From Alkalicoccus luteus (lineage in GTDB: Bacteria > Bacillota > Bacilli > Bacillales > Salisediminibacteriaceae), in NCBI GenBank assembly GCA_052061695.1, contig JBPZEY010000001.1: a DNA stretch of 64,000 nucleotides, one strand, 5' to 3'. Shown in pieces: positions 23,511 through 32,714 of the stretch (its first letter is position 1; each line of letters begins with the position of its first letter). A program made the position numbers and the translations under genes. The notes under the pieces were generated by a model. It saw only the letters and a list, made by a program, of their open reading frames with translations. It had not been told where the DNA came from and did not search any database.

Positions 23511-24119
23511 TCAGGTTGCATCAGCCGATTTTCCCATCGGTTTCAGCAGCCGGTATAATACATCTTCAAGCGGGACCGGGTCCGTAACCGAGCGGATCGA
23601 AGCTTCCAGCACTTCTGACTTATCGGCTTCCGCCCAGTTCAGCTCAAAGCCTGCATCGTAAGAAAGGGCCCGAATAAATTCACGGATGCTGCGGCCGTTT
23701 CCGTCTCGAAATGGATGCAGCACGTTCATTTCTGCGAAATACCAGGCAAGCTTCTTTGCCAGCGTTTCACGGTCCATATTCTGCCATTTTTCCTGCTGAA
23801 GCGCAGAAAAAAGGGCAGCTGCACTCTGCTCAATGTGGGCTGCCTGAGCAAACGTGAAGCCGTCCTTCGAGATATTCTCCTGGCGCACCTTGCCGGCAAA
23901 TGGATATAAGTCCTGAAAAATCCAAGCGTGAATCCGGCACAAATGGGCAAAATCCCAGCCGCCTTGAAGTGGCTTCAATGATAGCTCTGCCAGACGTTTA
24001 GACGTTAACATGGCATCGAGACGCTGAAGCTGTTCTTCCCGGCGTATATGAAAATAATTGCGAAGTGTTTCTGTTCCGGGATAACAGTACCTAGACGGTC
24101 CTGACCGGTATTTACTCAT
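23511..24119 (-). CDS. Fic family AMP-transferase toxin
   Basis: Start at the ATG that overlaps the antitoxin stop (ATGAGTAA), giving 202 residues; an upstream GTG frame extends into the antitoxin gene and is less likely. The Fic core is complete: HPFRDGNGRSIREF, matching HxFxxGNGRxxR with catalytic His. Also present are FRDLYPFAGKVR-like IFQDLYPFAGKVRQENISK and the flap before it. Fic proteins transfer AMP to target hydroxyls such as on gyrase and topoisomerase IV. No N-terminal inhibitory motif, so regulation must come from the separate antitoxin (class I). Confidence 0.88.
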   Translation of the reverse strand: MSKYRSGPSRYCYPGTETLRNYFHIRREEQLQRLDAMLTSKRLAELSLKPLQGGWDFAHLCRIHAWIFQDLYPFAGKVRQENISKDGFTFAQAAHIEQSAAALFSALQQEKWQNMDRETLAKKLAWYFAEMNVLHPFRDGNGRSIREFIRALSYDAGFELNWAEADKSEVLEASIRSVTDPVPLEDVLYRLLKPMGKSADAT

Positions 24120-24288
24120 GACGGGAAAGTTCCAGGGCACGCTCAACGAAAGCTTCTTCACTCATTCTTCCTGAAAGCTGGTCCATCACGAGAGCCTCCT
24201 GCTTAGCCGAAAGCGTCATTCCCTCTACTGCCAGGGATGCCCGGGCAGATTGAAATGCTGACTTGATTTCTTTATTGCTCCTTGACAC
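24112..24288 (-). CDS. VbhA-type antitoxin of the Fic toxin
   Basis: A 58-residue protein from a GTG behind GGAGGCGATG: SNKEIKSAFQSARASLAVEG, then MTLSAKQEALVMDQLSGRMS. SLAVEG fits the Fic inhibitory motif (S/T)xxxE(G/N), whose Glu blocks ATP gamma-phosphate placement in class I Fic systems. The helical layout and the DQLSGRMSEEAF segment match antitoxin VbhA. It overlaps the toxin gene by 8 bases, so both are made together. Confidence 0.8.
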   Translation of the reverse strand: MSRSNKEIKSAFQSARASLAVEGMTLSAKQEALVMDQLSGRMSEEAFVERALELSRHE

Positions 24289-24319
24289 TGATACATCGCC
24301 TCCGTTTTAAGCTACTCCT

Positions 24320-24348
24320 ATTATACTATATATTGTTCGTCTTTTCAC
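24320..24348 (-). promoter_or_regulatory. Probable promoter of the Fic module
   Basis: A perfect TATAAT on the minus strand lies 32-37 bases before the antitoxin GTG; the -35 (GTGAAA, 17 bases away) is poor. Confidence 0.4.
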
Positions 24349-24436
24349 CTTTCAGCTGGGGTGTTTTCGCCTTAACATAAGGCTTTTCTTTTTGCTTTGC
24401 GCGTATTAAAATGAGGAGCGTGCAGGAGGGATGCCA

Positions 24437-25348
24437 ATGACTTCCAAAACCGCTTACTTACTTGTTATGGCCGGGGCTGCCCTCTGGGGCACGACCGGTT
24501 TATTTGTAAATGAACTAAATGCCGCAGGCTTTACACCTTGGGAGGTAGTCGGAATCCGCCTCTCCTTTTCTGCTGCACTTCTGCTCGCCTTTCTTTCGGT
24601 GTATGACAGAAGACTTTTATATGTAAAACTGAAGGATCTTCCTTTCTTCGTCGGGACCGGCATCGTCAGCATAGCGTTTTTCAATTACTTCTTTTTCTCT
24701 GTAATTGAGGGAGCCTCCATTTCGCTGGCGGTCGTCTTACTCTATACGGGCCCGGTGTTTGTCGCACTCATTTCCCGTTTGACCTTTAAGGAACCGTTCA
24801 CGGCCCGTAAAAGCGCAGCACTGGTCCTGATGCTGCTTGGCTGTGTGTTTACCGTCGGCCTGCTTCCGGCAGGTTCGTTATCAACGTCTGGCACGATGAT
24901 TGTATTTGGCGTTCTTTCCGGCTTCTTTTATGCGCTTTACAGCATCTTCGGAAAATACGTCAGCGGCCGCTACCATGCCATGACCATTACGACGTATTCG
25001 ATGGTATTTGGAAGTCTGTTTCTGCTGCCGACGAGCAGGCTTTGGGAGAAAGCAGAGCTCTTTACCGGCGGCGTCATCCTTTCCGGACTCGGCCTCGCTC
25101 TTTTTGCGACGGTTGCTGCTTACATTTTGTATACAGCTGGACTCCGCTGGATTGAATCAGGAAGAGCTGCGATTCTGTCGACTGTAGAACCTGTCGTAGC
25201 GATTATCATCGGACTGCTCGTTTACGGGGAAGTGATTACCGTGTGGCAGGGAGCAGGTATGGCGCTCGTAATAGGCTCCGTCCTGTTGACAGTTAAACGA
25301 CAAAAACGAACGCATCCGATGGCTCAAAAGTGGAAAGGCTCTGCCTGA
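24437..25348 (+). CDS. EamA/DMT family transporter
   Basis: I use the ATG 8 bases after AGGAGG rather than the one 6 bases earlier, giving 303 residues. Ten hydrophobic helices in two EamA repeats: GAALWGTTGLFVNELNAAGFTPWEV in the first, YALYSIFGKYVSGRYHAMTITTYSMVFGSLF in the second, ending AILSTVEPVVAIIIGLLVYGEVI. The family exports amino acids and metabolites or imports nucleotide sugars; the substrate is not visible. Single gene, convergent with the catabolic operon. Confidence 0.9.
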   Translation: MTSKTAYLLVMAGAALWGTTGLFVNELNAAGFTPWEVVGIRLSFSAALLLAFLSVYDRRLLYVKLKDLPFFVGTGIVSIAFFNYFFFSVIEGASISLAVVLLYTGPVFVALISRLTFKEPFTARKSAALVLMLLGCVFTVGLLPAGSLSTSGTMIVFGVLSGFFYALYSIFGKYVSGRYHAMTITTYSMVFGSLFLLPTSRLWEKAELFTGGVILSGLGLALFATVAAYILYTAGLRWIESGRAAILSTVEPVVAIIIGLLVYGEVITVWQGAGMALVIGSVLLTVKRQKRTHPMAQKWKGSA

Positions 25349-25498
25349 ACAACGAAAAGCACCTCAGGATCAGAATCTCAGCCGGAGCTCATGATGAGAA
25401 AATCACGCCAGCGTCGAATTTACTGAAAAGGTTTTTCAGTGTAAAGGCCGAAAGCTGAAGTTCTGGAAACTTACTATTTTCGTTTATCAGACAACTTA

Positions 25499-25543
25499 TA
25501 AAAAGCGCCTCAGGACTTGTAGATCCTGAAGCGCTTTTCTTCT
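25499..25543. terminator. Bidirectional terminator between EamA and aldehyde dehydrogenase genes
   Basis: AAAAGCGC/GCGCTTTT with inner TCAGGA/TCCTGA forms a long stem with A and T runs on both sides. Confidence 0.85.
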
Positions 25544-25554
25544 TCCTGCTGCAT

Positions 25555-27015
25555 TTACACGGACCATGGCTGTGTCAGCTTAAAACAAACGACGCGCGGC
25601 TCCGTCATTTCCTGAATGGCGTGAGCGACGCCTTCGCGTCCTAAACCAGACTGCTTCACACCGCCAAACGGCATTTCGTCAATGCGGTAGTCACTGCTGT
25701 CGTTTACCATCACGCCTCCGACATGCAGGTGATGAACCGCATAAAAGGCATGGTCAATACTGGAAGTGAAAATGCCGGCGTGGAGACCATAATCTACGTC
25801 GTTTGCCGCTGCAACCGCCTCCTGCAGCCCTGCCGTCTTCTCAAGAATAACGACTGGTCCGAATATCTCCTCATAATAGACCCGGCAGCTGTGCGGAACG
25901 TCAGCAAGCACTGTCGGCTCGTAGAAGGCACCGTTTCGTTTGCCGCCCTGCAGAATGACCGCTCCTGCTGCTACTGCTTCGTTCACCCACTGCTCGACCC
26001 GCTCTGCTTCCGACTCTTGGATGAGCGGTCCCATATCCGTCCATTCAGACAGTTTATCTCCAGTCTGAAGCTCCTTCGTCCGCTCGACAAATAAATCGGT
26101 GAAATCCTCATACAGCTCATCCTGAATGAATACCCGCTGCACGCCGATACAGTTTTGCCCGGCTGCAGCAAATGCGCCAGAAACTGTCGATCTTACTGCA
26201 TCGTGGAGATCGGCATCATTCAGCACGATGACAGGTGAATTAGACCCAAGCTCCATCCCCAGCTTTTTCCGTCCTGCCTTTTCTGCGATACGATCCCCGG
26301 CTGATGAGCCGCCGGTAAATGAAACCATCTTGACAGCTGGATGCGACACCAGCTCGTCTCCAAGCTCCCTGCCGGAGCCCGTCACAACGGACAGGAATCC
26401 TCTTGGAACACCCGCTGCATCAAATGCTTCTGCCAGCAGCAGCGCACTAAGCGGTGTAACCGAAGCTGGCTTCACGACGACTGCGTTGCCGGCTGCAAGC
26501 GCCGGACCTACCTTATGCGCGACGAGATTAAGCGGATCGTTGAACGGTGTAATCGCCGCTACGACTCCGATTGGAAAACGGAAATAATAGCCGGTCCGGT
26601 TCTCACTTCCTTCACGCTGGTCGAAATTAATGGTTTCCCCTTTTACTCGGCGGGCTTCTTCGGCACTGATACGAAGCGTTTGAATCGCCCGACTCGCCTC
26701 TCCCCGTGCCTCCGTGATCGTTTTGGATCCTTCCCGTGCGATCGTATAAGCGAAACGCTCGTGGTTTTTCTCCACATAATCTGCTGCTCGCTGAATGACG
26801 CGGATGCGTTCGTGCACCGGCCATGAGGAAATGGCCTTAAACGCCTCGTCTGCACCGTCAATAATCGTTCGGACCGTTTCTTTTGAAGCCTTTGGTACAA
26901 CTGCAATAACCTCATTATTTTGAGGGTCCATCACCTCAAACGTTTCCTCCTGGCTGACCCAGTCACCGAGGGCATACATTTTTGCTGAGAGCACTTTCGT
27001 CTGCACAAGCAGCAC
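25555..27015 (-). CDS. NAD(P)-dependent aldehyde dehydrogenase
   Basis: The protein (486 aa, normal length) has cofactor site AAITPFNDPLNLVAHKVGPALAAGN, general base Glu in GMELGSNSPVIV and catalytic Cys in AGQNCIGVQRVFIQ, plus EEIFGPVVILEKT and FGGVKQSGLGREGV. It is the last gene after homoserine dehydrogenase, 13 bases apart. Aspartate 4-semialdehyde, the product of homoserine oxidation, is an attractive substrate (DoeC-like role), giving aspartate. The assigned GTG start is uncertain; a GTG three codons later is also possible. Confidence 0.9.
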   Translation of the reverse strand: MLLVQTKVLSAKMYALGDWVSQEETFEVMDPQNNEVIAVVPKASKETVRTIIDGADEAFKAISSWPVHERIRVIQRAADYVEKNHERFAYTIAREGSKTITEARGEASRAIQTLRISAEEARRVKGETINFDQREGSENRTGYYFRFPIGVVAAITPFNDPLNLVAHKVGPALAAGNAVVVKPASVTPLSALLLAEAFDAAGVPRGFLSVVTGSGRELGDELVSHPAVKMVSFTGGSSAGDRIAEKAGRKKLGMELGSNSPVIVLNDADLHDAVRSTVSGAFAAAGQNCIGVQRVFIQDELYEDFTDLFVERTKELQTGDKLSEWTDMGPLIQESEAERVEQWVNEAVAAGAVILQGGKRNGAFYEPTVLADVPHSCRVYYEEIFGPVVILEKTAGLQEAVAAANDVDYGLHAGIFTSSIDHAFYAVHHLHVGGVMVNDSSDYRIDEMPFGGVKQSGLGREGVAHAIQEMTEPRVVCFKLTQPWSV

Positions 27016-27028
27016 CGCCTTTCTCTCT

Positions 27029-28078
27029 TTACTGTTTCACTTTTTGTTTCATCCGTTCTGCGTGAATCAAATCAATCAATAGGGAGAATCCGGTCTCGGC
27101 GAGGCCGGCGCCTGCACCGCTTAAAAAGATTGGTCCGGATAAATCACATTCATACAAAATGGCATTCACTGCTCCCGGAACGGCTGCCAGCGGATTATCC
27201 TCCTCCAGCTCGACCGGTTCAACGGATGCTTTCACCCCGCTGGCCGTCCGCTCAATGGATGCCACGAGACGAAGCCGTTTTCCTGCTGCTTTGGCACGGT
27301 CAAGATCTTCTTTTTTAATGCCGGTAATGCCTGTACAGGTCACATCGCCTGCTGCGAGCGGAACCCCGAGGACGACGTTGGAAAGAATAACCGCTTTGTA
27401 CCTCGCATCGTATCCTTCTACATCGCTTGTCGGATCGGCCTCTGCATAGCCGTTCGCCTGCGCTTGCTCCAGCGCTTCTTCATAGGAAAGTCCCTTTTCC
27501 ATTTCTGTCAGCATATAGTTCGTTGTTCCGTTTAAAATCCCGCTGATTCGGCTGATCGTGTTGCCGCGAAGCGTTTCCTGCGGCAGCCGCAGTGCCGGAG
27601 TTCCGCTCATGACGGTTCCCTCAAAGCCCCAAAACGCGCCGTTTTTATCAGCAAGCTCCTGCAGCTCCCGGTAAGCTACCGCGACAGGACCTTTATTCGT
27701 CGTGACAACGTTCTTCCCAAGCTCAAAAGCGGCCCGGCAGTGGTCTGCTGCCGGCTGTCCTGTTTTCACGTCTGTAAACGTTACTTCCACGATCGTATCC
27801 GCATTTGTGTTCCGGATCGAATCCATGCTGTCCAGTCCGTACGTGACGCCCTGCCCTTCGTATTCATCCAGCTTTTTACCGCTGGAAACGAGTTCAAGCA
27901 GCTGCCGTCCGTCCAGCCCGTCCGGGTGATAGACTGCCCCTTTCATTACATCAGATACTGCCACCACTTTCGTTTCCATTCCTTCTTCATCGCGAAGCTG
28001 TGCTTCCTTGTCGAGCAGGATTCTCAAGAGTGCCTGGCCGACCCCTCCGAATCCGATGAATGCTAGTTTGACTGCCAT
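27029..28078 (-). CDS. Homoserine dehydrogenase, short form without ACT domain
   Basis: The protein (349 aa) has the Rossmann motif FIGFGGVGQALLRI, KNVVTTNKGPVAV and the catalytic/homoserine region ISGILNGTTNYMLTEM and EADPTSDVEGYDARYKAVIL with the conserved Asp and Lys. It stops before the C-terminal ACT domain of biosynthetic B. subtilis Hom, so Thr feedback is not expected. Its place between a gamma-elimination type PLP enzyme and an aldehyde dehydrogenase suggests catabolic use rather than Thr/Met biosynthesis. Confidence 0.9.
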   Translation of the reverse strand: MAVKLAFIGFGGVGQALLRILLDKEAQLRDEEGMETKVVAVSDVMKGAVYHPDGLDGRQLLELVSSGKKLDEYEGQGVTYGLDSMDSIRNTNADTIVEVTFTDVKTGQPAADHCRAAFELGKNVVTTNKGPVAVAYRELQELADKNGAFWGFEGTVMSGTPALRLPQETLRGNTISRISGILNGTTNYMLTEMEKGLSYEEALEQAQANGYAEADPTSDVEGYDARYKAVILSNVVLGVPLAAGDVTCTGITGIKKEDLDRAKAAGKRLRLVASIERTASGVKASVEPVELEEDNPLAAVPGAVNAILYECDLSGPIFLSGAGAGLAETGFSLLIDLIHAERMKQKVKQ

Positions 28079-28102
28079 ACAAGCCGCCTCCTTGTCATGT
28101 TG

Positions 28103-29305
28103 TTACACGCTTGTGTAGAGCTCCTTTGGCAGCGACTGAAATGCTTGTTCCAAATCGCCGATCAGGTCCTCGATATCCTCTATACCCGCTGAGTAGCGGA
28201 TCAGACCTTCCGGAATACCCATGGCAGCGCGCTCTTCCGGTGTACACTCTACGTGGCTTGTCGTTCTGGACGGTCCGACGATCGTTTCCACCGCACCAAG
28301 GTTCGCAGCCCGGTTCGCAAACTGGAGCTTCGGCAGGAGGTGGCGGACTGTATCCACCCCGCCCTTTACGCTGAAGCTGAGCATACCGCCAAAGCCTTTC
28401 ATCTGCTCTTTGGCAATGTTGTGATGCGGGTGCTCTTCCAGTCCCGGATAAAAGACGCTCTCGACCATATCAATTGTCTGCAAATATTCAGCTACCTTCT
28501 GGGCGTTCTCGTTTTGACGCTCAACACGCAGCTTCAATGTCTTCATGCCGCGCAGAAGCAGGTATGCCGCCATCGGATCAAGCGTTGCTCCATTAATTTC
28601 CCGGTAATGATACACCTTTTCGACAAGCTCATGCGAGCCGACAAGCACGCCGCCGAGAGCATCTGCGTGTCCTCCCAGAAATTTTGTGGCACTGTGCAGC
28701 ACAAGATCGACGCCCATTTCGAGCGGATTCTGGTTGATCGGCGTAGCAAACGTGTTGTCTACGATGACTAGTGCCCCAGCTTTTTTACCTGCTTTTGCCA
28801 TACGCGCAATATCGGTAATTTTCACCGTGGGATTCGTCGGTGTTTCCAGATACAGCACTTTACAGCCTTTTTCCACTTCGCGCTCAATTGCTTCATGATC
28901 CCCTGTATCGCAAAGCTCCACATCAATATTCATTTGTGGCAGAAACTCTGTGAAAATCTTGTTCGTTCCGCCGTACGTATCTTTAATGGATACGATTCTG
29001 TCTCCAGGACGGAGGAAGGTGCTGAGCGTGTTGCTGATCGCTGCCATTCCTGTAGAAAAGCTTGTTGCGTGCTCCGCTCCCTCGAGAATTTTTACCTTCT
29101 GTTCAAACGCCTCGACTGTCGGATTCGTGTTTCGGCCGTAGATGTGTCCCTTTTTATTTCCTACCGCTACCTCATACCATTCGTCCATATCTTCATATCC
29201 GTAGGACACGCTGTGTACGACCGGCACTTGTGTCGCTCCGAATGCCAAATAGTCCTGCTCTCCTGCCCAGATTGCTTTTGTTCCCATCTTTGTCTCTTTG
29301 TTCAT
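28103..29305 (-). CDS. Cys/Met metabolism PLP-dependent enzyme (cystathionine gamma-synthase / gamma-lyase family)
   Basis: Start at the ATG after GGGAGG gives 400 residues. Motifs: SVSYGYEDMDEW, YGRNTNPTVEAFEQKVKILEGAEHA, VIVDNTFATPINQNPLEMGVD and the PLP Lys in HSATKFLGGHADALGG. The end has VGPSRTTSHVECTPEERAAMGIPEGLIRYSAGIED. Members do gamma-replacement or gamma-elimination on O-acylhomoserine, cystathionine or methionine. With homoserine dehydrogenase downstream, a C4 amino acid carbon flow is likely; the exact reaction is open. Confidence 0.9.
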   Translation of the reverse strand: MNKETKMGTKAIWAGEQDYLAFGATQVPVVHSVSYGYEDMDEWYEVAVGNKKGHIYGRNTNPTVEAFEQKVKILEGAEHATSFSTGMAAISNTLSTFLRPGDRIVSIKDTYGGTNKIFTEFLPQMNIDVELCDTGDHEAIEREVEKGCKVLYLETPTNPTVKITDIARMAKAGKKAGALVIVDNTFATPINQNPLEMGVDLVLHSATKFLGGHADALGGVLVGSHELVEKVYHYREINGATLDPMAAYLLLRGMKTLKLRVERQNENAQKVAEYLQTIDMVESVFYPGLEEHPHHNIAKEQMKGFGGMLSFSVKGGVDTVRHLLPKLQFANRAANLGAVETIVGPSRTTSHVECTPEERAAMGIPEGLIRYSAGIEDIEDLIGDLEQAFQSLPKELYTSV

Positions 29306-29328
29306 AGTAAAAACCTCCCTCACAAATT

Positions 29329-30537
29329 TTACGAAATTTCACCGCTCTGCTGATTCATCAAAAAAGGGTGCTTTACGATCAGCTCCCGCGGATAGTTGGA
29401 GAACGTCGTACAGCCTGTTTCCGTAATCCGAAGTGTTTCCGATATTTCAATGCCGTACTGATCAAACCAGAGTGCCGGAATCAGATGGAATGTCATGTTC
29501 GGCTCCAGCACCGTTTCATCGCCCCGGCGGATGCTTGCTGTATGCTCGCCCCAGTCCGGCGGATAGCCGAGACCGACAGAGTAACCGAGCCTTGCTTCCT
29601 TTTCAATGCCGTAGCGTCCGATCGACTTGCGCCACGCTTCTTCCATATCAGAGCAGGTGGCACCTGGCTTCGCTGCATCGAGCACCGATGCAATTCCTTC
29701 CTGTACAATCGGCTGCAGCTGCTGAAGCCGGTCATCGGGTGTGCCAATCGTCACCGTTCTCGCAAGCGGAACGTGGTAGCGCTTGTAGCAGCCTGCAAGT
29801 TCGATAATCGTGGAATCCCCATCCTCAAAAGGACGCTCGCTCCACGTCAAATGCGGAACACCGGTATTTTTTCCGGAAGGAATGAGCGGAACAATGGACG
29901 GATAATCCCCGCCGTAATCGTCTGTGCCGCTGATCATGCTGTAATAAATATGAGCTGCAGCATCATTTTCCCTGCTGCCGATCCGGATATTGTCCACGCC
30001 GCTGCTCATCGCCTTATCGGCAATTTGCGCTGCACGCTCCATGTATGCAATCTCCTGGGTGGATTTGACGATGCGAACGCGGTTGACGACGAGATCTCCA
30101 TCTGTAAAGACGGCGTTTGGCAGTGCCTGCTGTAATTTCATAAACGCTTTCGCGCTGAAGTAGTAGCTGTCCATCTCTACTCCGGTTCGTCGGTTTCCAT
30201 GACCAATCTGCGTTAAGATCTCTCCGATAAATGACATTGGATGGTACACGTCGGAGTGAACGTAGTAGTCCGGGTAGGCGATGATATTTTCGTCGTAAAT
30301 CCAGGTGGTCACTCTAGCGCCATTGGCATCAAGATAGCGGCCGATCCAAAGAGGCTGCGGCTCATCGATAATAATGACAACCATCTGGTGTACGTAAAAA
30401 GACCATGCATCATATCCAGTCAGGTAATTCATATTCGCCGGATCGGTTACAAGCAGCACTTCGATGTCCCGCTCGGCCATTTTCTCTTTTGTTTTCAATA
30501 GGCGCTCCTGATATTCCTGAATATCAAAAGGAAGCAT
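29329..30537 (-). CDS. M24 family creatinase-like hydrolase, similar to ectoine hydrolase DoeA/EutD
   Basis: The protein (402 aa) has a creatinase N-terminal domain (VLLVTDPANMNYLTGYDAWSFYVHQ, GVEMDSYYFSAKAFMKLQQALPNA) and a pita-bread C-domain. The usual M24 metal ligands are mostly replaced (IIELAG, VPLART, YSVGLGYPPDW), as in creatinase and DoeA-type amidohydrolases that work without metal. The NMNYLTGYDAWSFYV region is close to ectoine hydrolase as I know it. It is the first structural gene after the regulator, 23 bases before the PLP gene. Xaa-Pro peptidase is less likely. Confidence 0.8.
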   Translation of the reverse strand: MLPFDIQEYQERLLKTKEKMAERDIEVLLVTDPANMNYLTGYDAWSFYVHQMVVIIIDEPQPLWIGRYLDANGARVTTWIYDENIIAYPDYYVHSDVYHPMSFIGEILTQIGHGNRRTGVEMDSYYFSAKAFMKLQQALPNAVFTDGDLVVNRVRIVKSTQEIAYMERAAQIADKAMSSGVDNIRIGSRENDAAAHIYYSMISGTDDYGGDYPSIVPLIPSGKNTGVPHLTWSERPFEDGDSTIIELAGCYKRYHVPLARTVTIGTPDDRLQQLQPIVQEGIASVLDAAKPGATCSDMEEAWRKSIGRYGIEKEARLGYSVGLGYPPDWGEHTASIRRGDETVLEPNMTFHLIPALWFDQYGIEISETLRITETGCTTFSNYPRELIVKHPFLMNQQSGEIS

Positions 30538-30713
30538 GTCTATCCACCCTCTTTCGTTTGAAAGTTTTGATTGTTCTTACTTTTCATCATAGACGCTCAG
30601 CATCATTTATGTGATGTACAAACTGTATGAACATTTATCTACCCGGTTTATACACTTTCAACAAATGGCTTTGCATCAAGCTCTTTAAGCCTTTTAAACC
30701 GTTATATTTCCTC

Positions 30714-30749
30714 ACAAAAAAAGCTTCCGGACTGTTAGAAGTCCAGAAG
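30714..30749 (-). terminator. Terminator of the pucR-like gene
   Basis: CTTCTGGACT pairs with AGTCCGGAAG (one wobble), followed by TTTTTTT on the minus strand. It separates the regulator from the M24 operon, which therefore needs its own promoter in 30538-30713. Confidence 0.8.
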
Positions 30750-30767
30750 ACATTTGTAGGAAGCAGC

Positions 30768-32504
30768 TTACGTCCATCCTCGGCTCCGATCGCTTTGAAT
30801 ACCCAGTGCCGGACGCTGCAAATCTTTAAGCTGCCAAAGCCGAATGGTAAGCTCTAACAGGAATACATCGTCAGCCTCGAGGAGCGACAGTCCGGTGAGG
30901 GATTCAATATTACGAAGCCGGTAGAGCAGCGACTGCCTGTGAAGGTGCAGCGCGCGGGCCGTCTGGCTCACATTTCCACTGTAGCGGTTGTAGGTCATAA
31001 ATGTATGAATCAAATCAGTCTGACGTTTTTCATCATAGTCGGCGAGCGGTTTAACAATTTCATGCACGAGCGACTGAATGTCGTGGTTGGCAGACATAGC
31101 AAGCAGCACCCGGTTAATTCTCGTATCTTTATAAAACGTCCGGCTCGTCTCTTCTGCCTTGCGAATGCCAATTTCGAGCGCAGTATAGGCTTCACGGTAG
31201 CTTAGGTGAAATCCATTCGCCTCTTCTTTTTTAACCGAAATGCCCCAGCGCAGTCCAATTTCCGTGAGCATGTCGGAGAGCCTGCGCTCAATATAGTCGA
31301 GAAACTGATTCGCCGTTTCTGTATAAACATCGTAGGCTGCTTCGAGAAATACAATGACTTCATCCTCATCGAACGTAGCCATAGCCCGCCTGCCAATGAA
31401 CCTCGCTGCACTGTTGATTTCTTTTTGAATGTAATAGTTCACATTTTGCAGAGAGGAGGTCGGCGGATTGTCTTTATGGAACGACGGAAATTCCGATTCA
31501 TCTTCTCTAAGATGAATTCTTCCTACGATGCAGACGTATGGCAGATCAAGATCATAGCCGAGAAGCTCCGCCTTGGAACGAATAACTCCGAAGTCATCCG
31601 GTTCTTCTTTGGCCAGCTGCAAAATAAAGCTGTCTTTTACTTTAATCTCACGCGCCTCTACTGCATCTTCTTTAATAAAGAAAAGAGCGCACGCGGTGAC
31701 CGCATGCTCTAATACGTTCATCGTAAACCACGTCATCGGCTTACCATCTGGAAGCCTGAACCAGACAAACCCCTGCTTTCGGTGCTTCGTATGAATCAGG
31801 ACGCGGCACCAGCGCTCTCCAGCTGTATCATATACAAATATATGCGGATGCAGCCTGTGTTCGCTGAATGCAGCACCTAAATGCTGCTCAATTTCATACG
31901 CCTTCGGGCGGGTCCACTGTTTTGCCTCTACTGCAGTGAGCACCTCATCCGAAACATCGTAATACGCCCGCATTGTTCCATCGAACTCCGTGATCATCGC
32001 CGGCATACGCGTATGACGGTGCAACAGTTCGGCAATCTCCTGTAAATCCCCTTCCTGGAGCACTTGATTCAAAAAATCCAGCCTGATTTCCTCCGACACC
32101 TGCCGCTCCTCCTGCTTGCTCTTGTTAATTTCATCTAAAACGGTGGAAATGACATCGCCGAAACGAATGTCCCAGGGAAGATCTACAATAATAAAGCCGT
32201 GGTCCTCCGCCAGCTGCAGCACCCGGTCCGGAATATCAAATATGTGCCGGCCGGTTGCGATTCCGAGCATGGAAGCGCCGGAATGAATAACATCTGAAAC
32301 AAATTTTTCAAGCAGGTCGGCATCTTCACCAATGCCGATGCCCGTCGTCAGCACAAACTCTTTTTCCCGAATGAAATTCTCTACCGGGGTCTCCATTACA
32401 GACACCCATTCCACCTCGTTTTGTTTCAGCCTGCTCTCACCCGCCCGGACCTGCGCCGTTGCAAACAGCGGAGCGTGAATAATCTGCTCTGCAAATACTC
32501 CCAT
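30768..32504 (-). CDS. PucR family transcriptional regulator
   Basis: Start at ATG MGVFAEQI behind GGGGTGA gives 578 residues. An N-terminal PucR domain (about 1-125: LFATAQVRAGESRL, EKEFVLTTGIGIG) is followed by a GGDEF-like/CdaR middle region and a C-terminal PucR helix-turn-helix (about 505-560: YNRYSGNVSQTARALHLHRQSLLYRLRNIESLTGLSL). PucR/CdaR proteins are activators of purine, sugar-acid or amino-acid catabolism that sense the substrate. It lies between the M24 operon and the divergent NSS transporter gene and probably controls both. Confidence 0.9.
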   Translation of the reverse strand: MGVFAEQIIHAPLFATAQVRAGESRLKQNEVEWVSVMETPVENFIREKEFVLTTGIGIGEDADLLEKFVSDVIHSGASMLGIATGRHIFDIPDRVLQLAEDHGFIIVDLPWDIRFGDVISTVLDEINKSKQEERQVSEEIRLDFLNQVLQEGDLQEIAELLHRHTRMPAMITEFDGTMRAYYDVSDEVLTAVEAKQWTRPKAYEIEQHLGAAFSEHRLHPHIFVYDTAGERWCRVLIHTKHRKQGFVWFRLPDGKPMTWFTMNVLEHAVTACALFFIKEDAVEAREIKVKDSFILQLAKEEPDDFGVIRSKAELLGYDLDLPYVCIVGRIHLREDESEFPSFHKDNPPTSSLQNVNYYIQKEINSAARFIGRRAMATFDEDEVIVFLEAAYDVYTETANQFLDYIERRLSDMLTEIGLRWGISVKKEEANGFHLSYREAYTALEIGIRKAEETSRTFYKDTRINRVLLAMSANHDIQSLVHEIVKPLADYDEKRQTDLIHTFMTYNRYSGNVSQTARALHLHRQSLLYRLRNIESLTGLSLLEADDVFLLELTIRLWQLKDLQRPALGIQSDRSRGWT

Positions 32505-32620
32505 ACCGTTCACCCCATCCGTTTTCTTTCTATTCTGATTATAGTGTCGCACGGGTTGCACACCTTGGCAACCAATCCGTTTCATGGAAAATCACGGTGA
32601 GCTTCGACTTTTTCTGAAAA

Positions 32621-32652
32621 TATGAAAAAATAACTGTTTTCATTTTTTCATA
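32621..32652. promoter_or_regulatory. 32-base inverted repeat, candidate operator between pucR-like and NSS genes
   Basis: TATGAAAAAAT and ATTTTTTCATA are perfect 11-base arms with a 10-base spacer. It lies 63 bases before the NSS start, next to a TATAGT (-10) at 32659-32664, so a bound protein would cover the -35. Position between two divergent genes suits the PucR regulator. Confidence 0.5.
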
Positions 32653-32714
32653 ATGTGTTATAGTAAAATTCTAAAACTTTTACACTTCAACGTTTTAAAG
32701 GGGGAGCACATTTT

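Noticed and set aside
24120..24161. Longer Fic protein starting at a GTG inside the antitoxin gene
   Set aside because: It would lie fully within the antitoxin coding sequence; the ATG overlapping the antitoxin stop is the typical coupled start.
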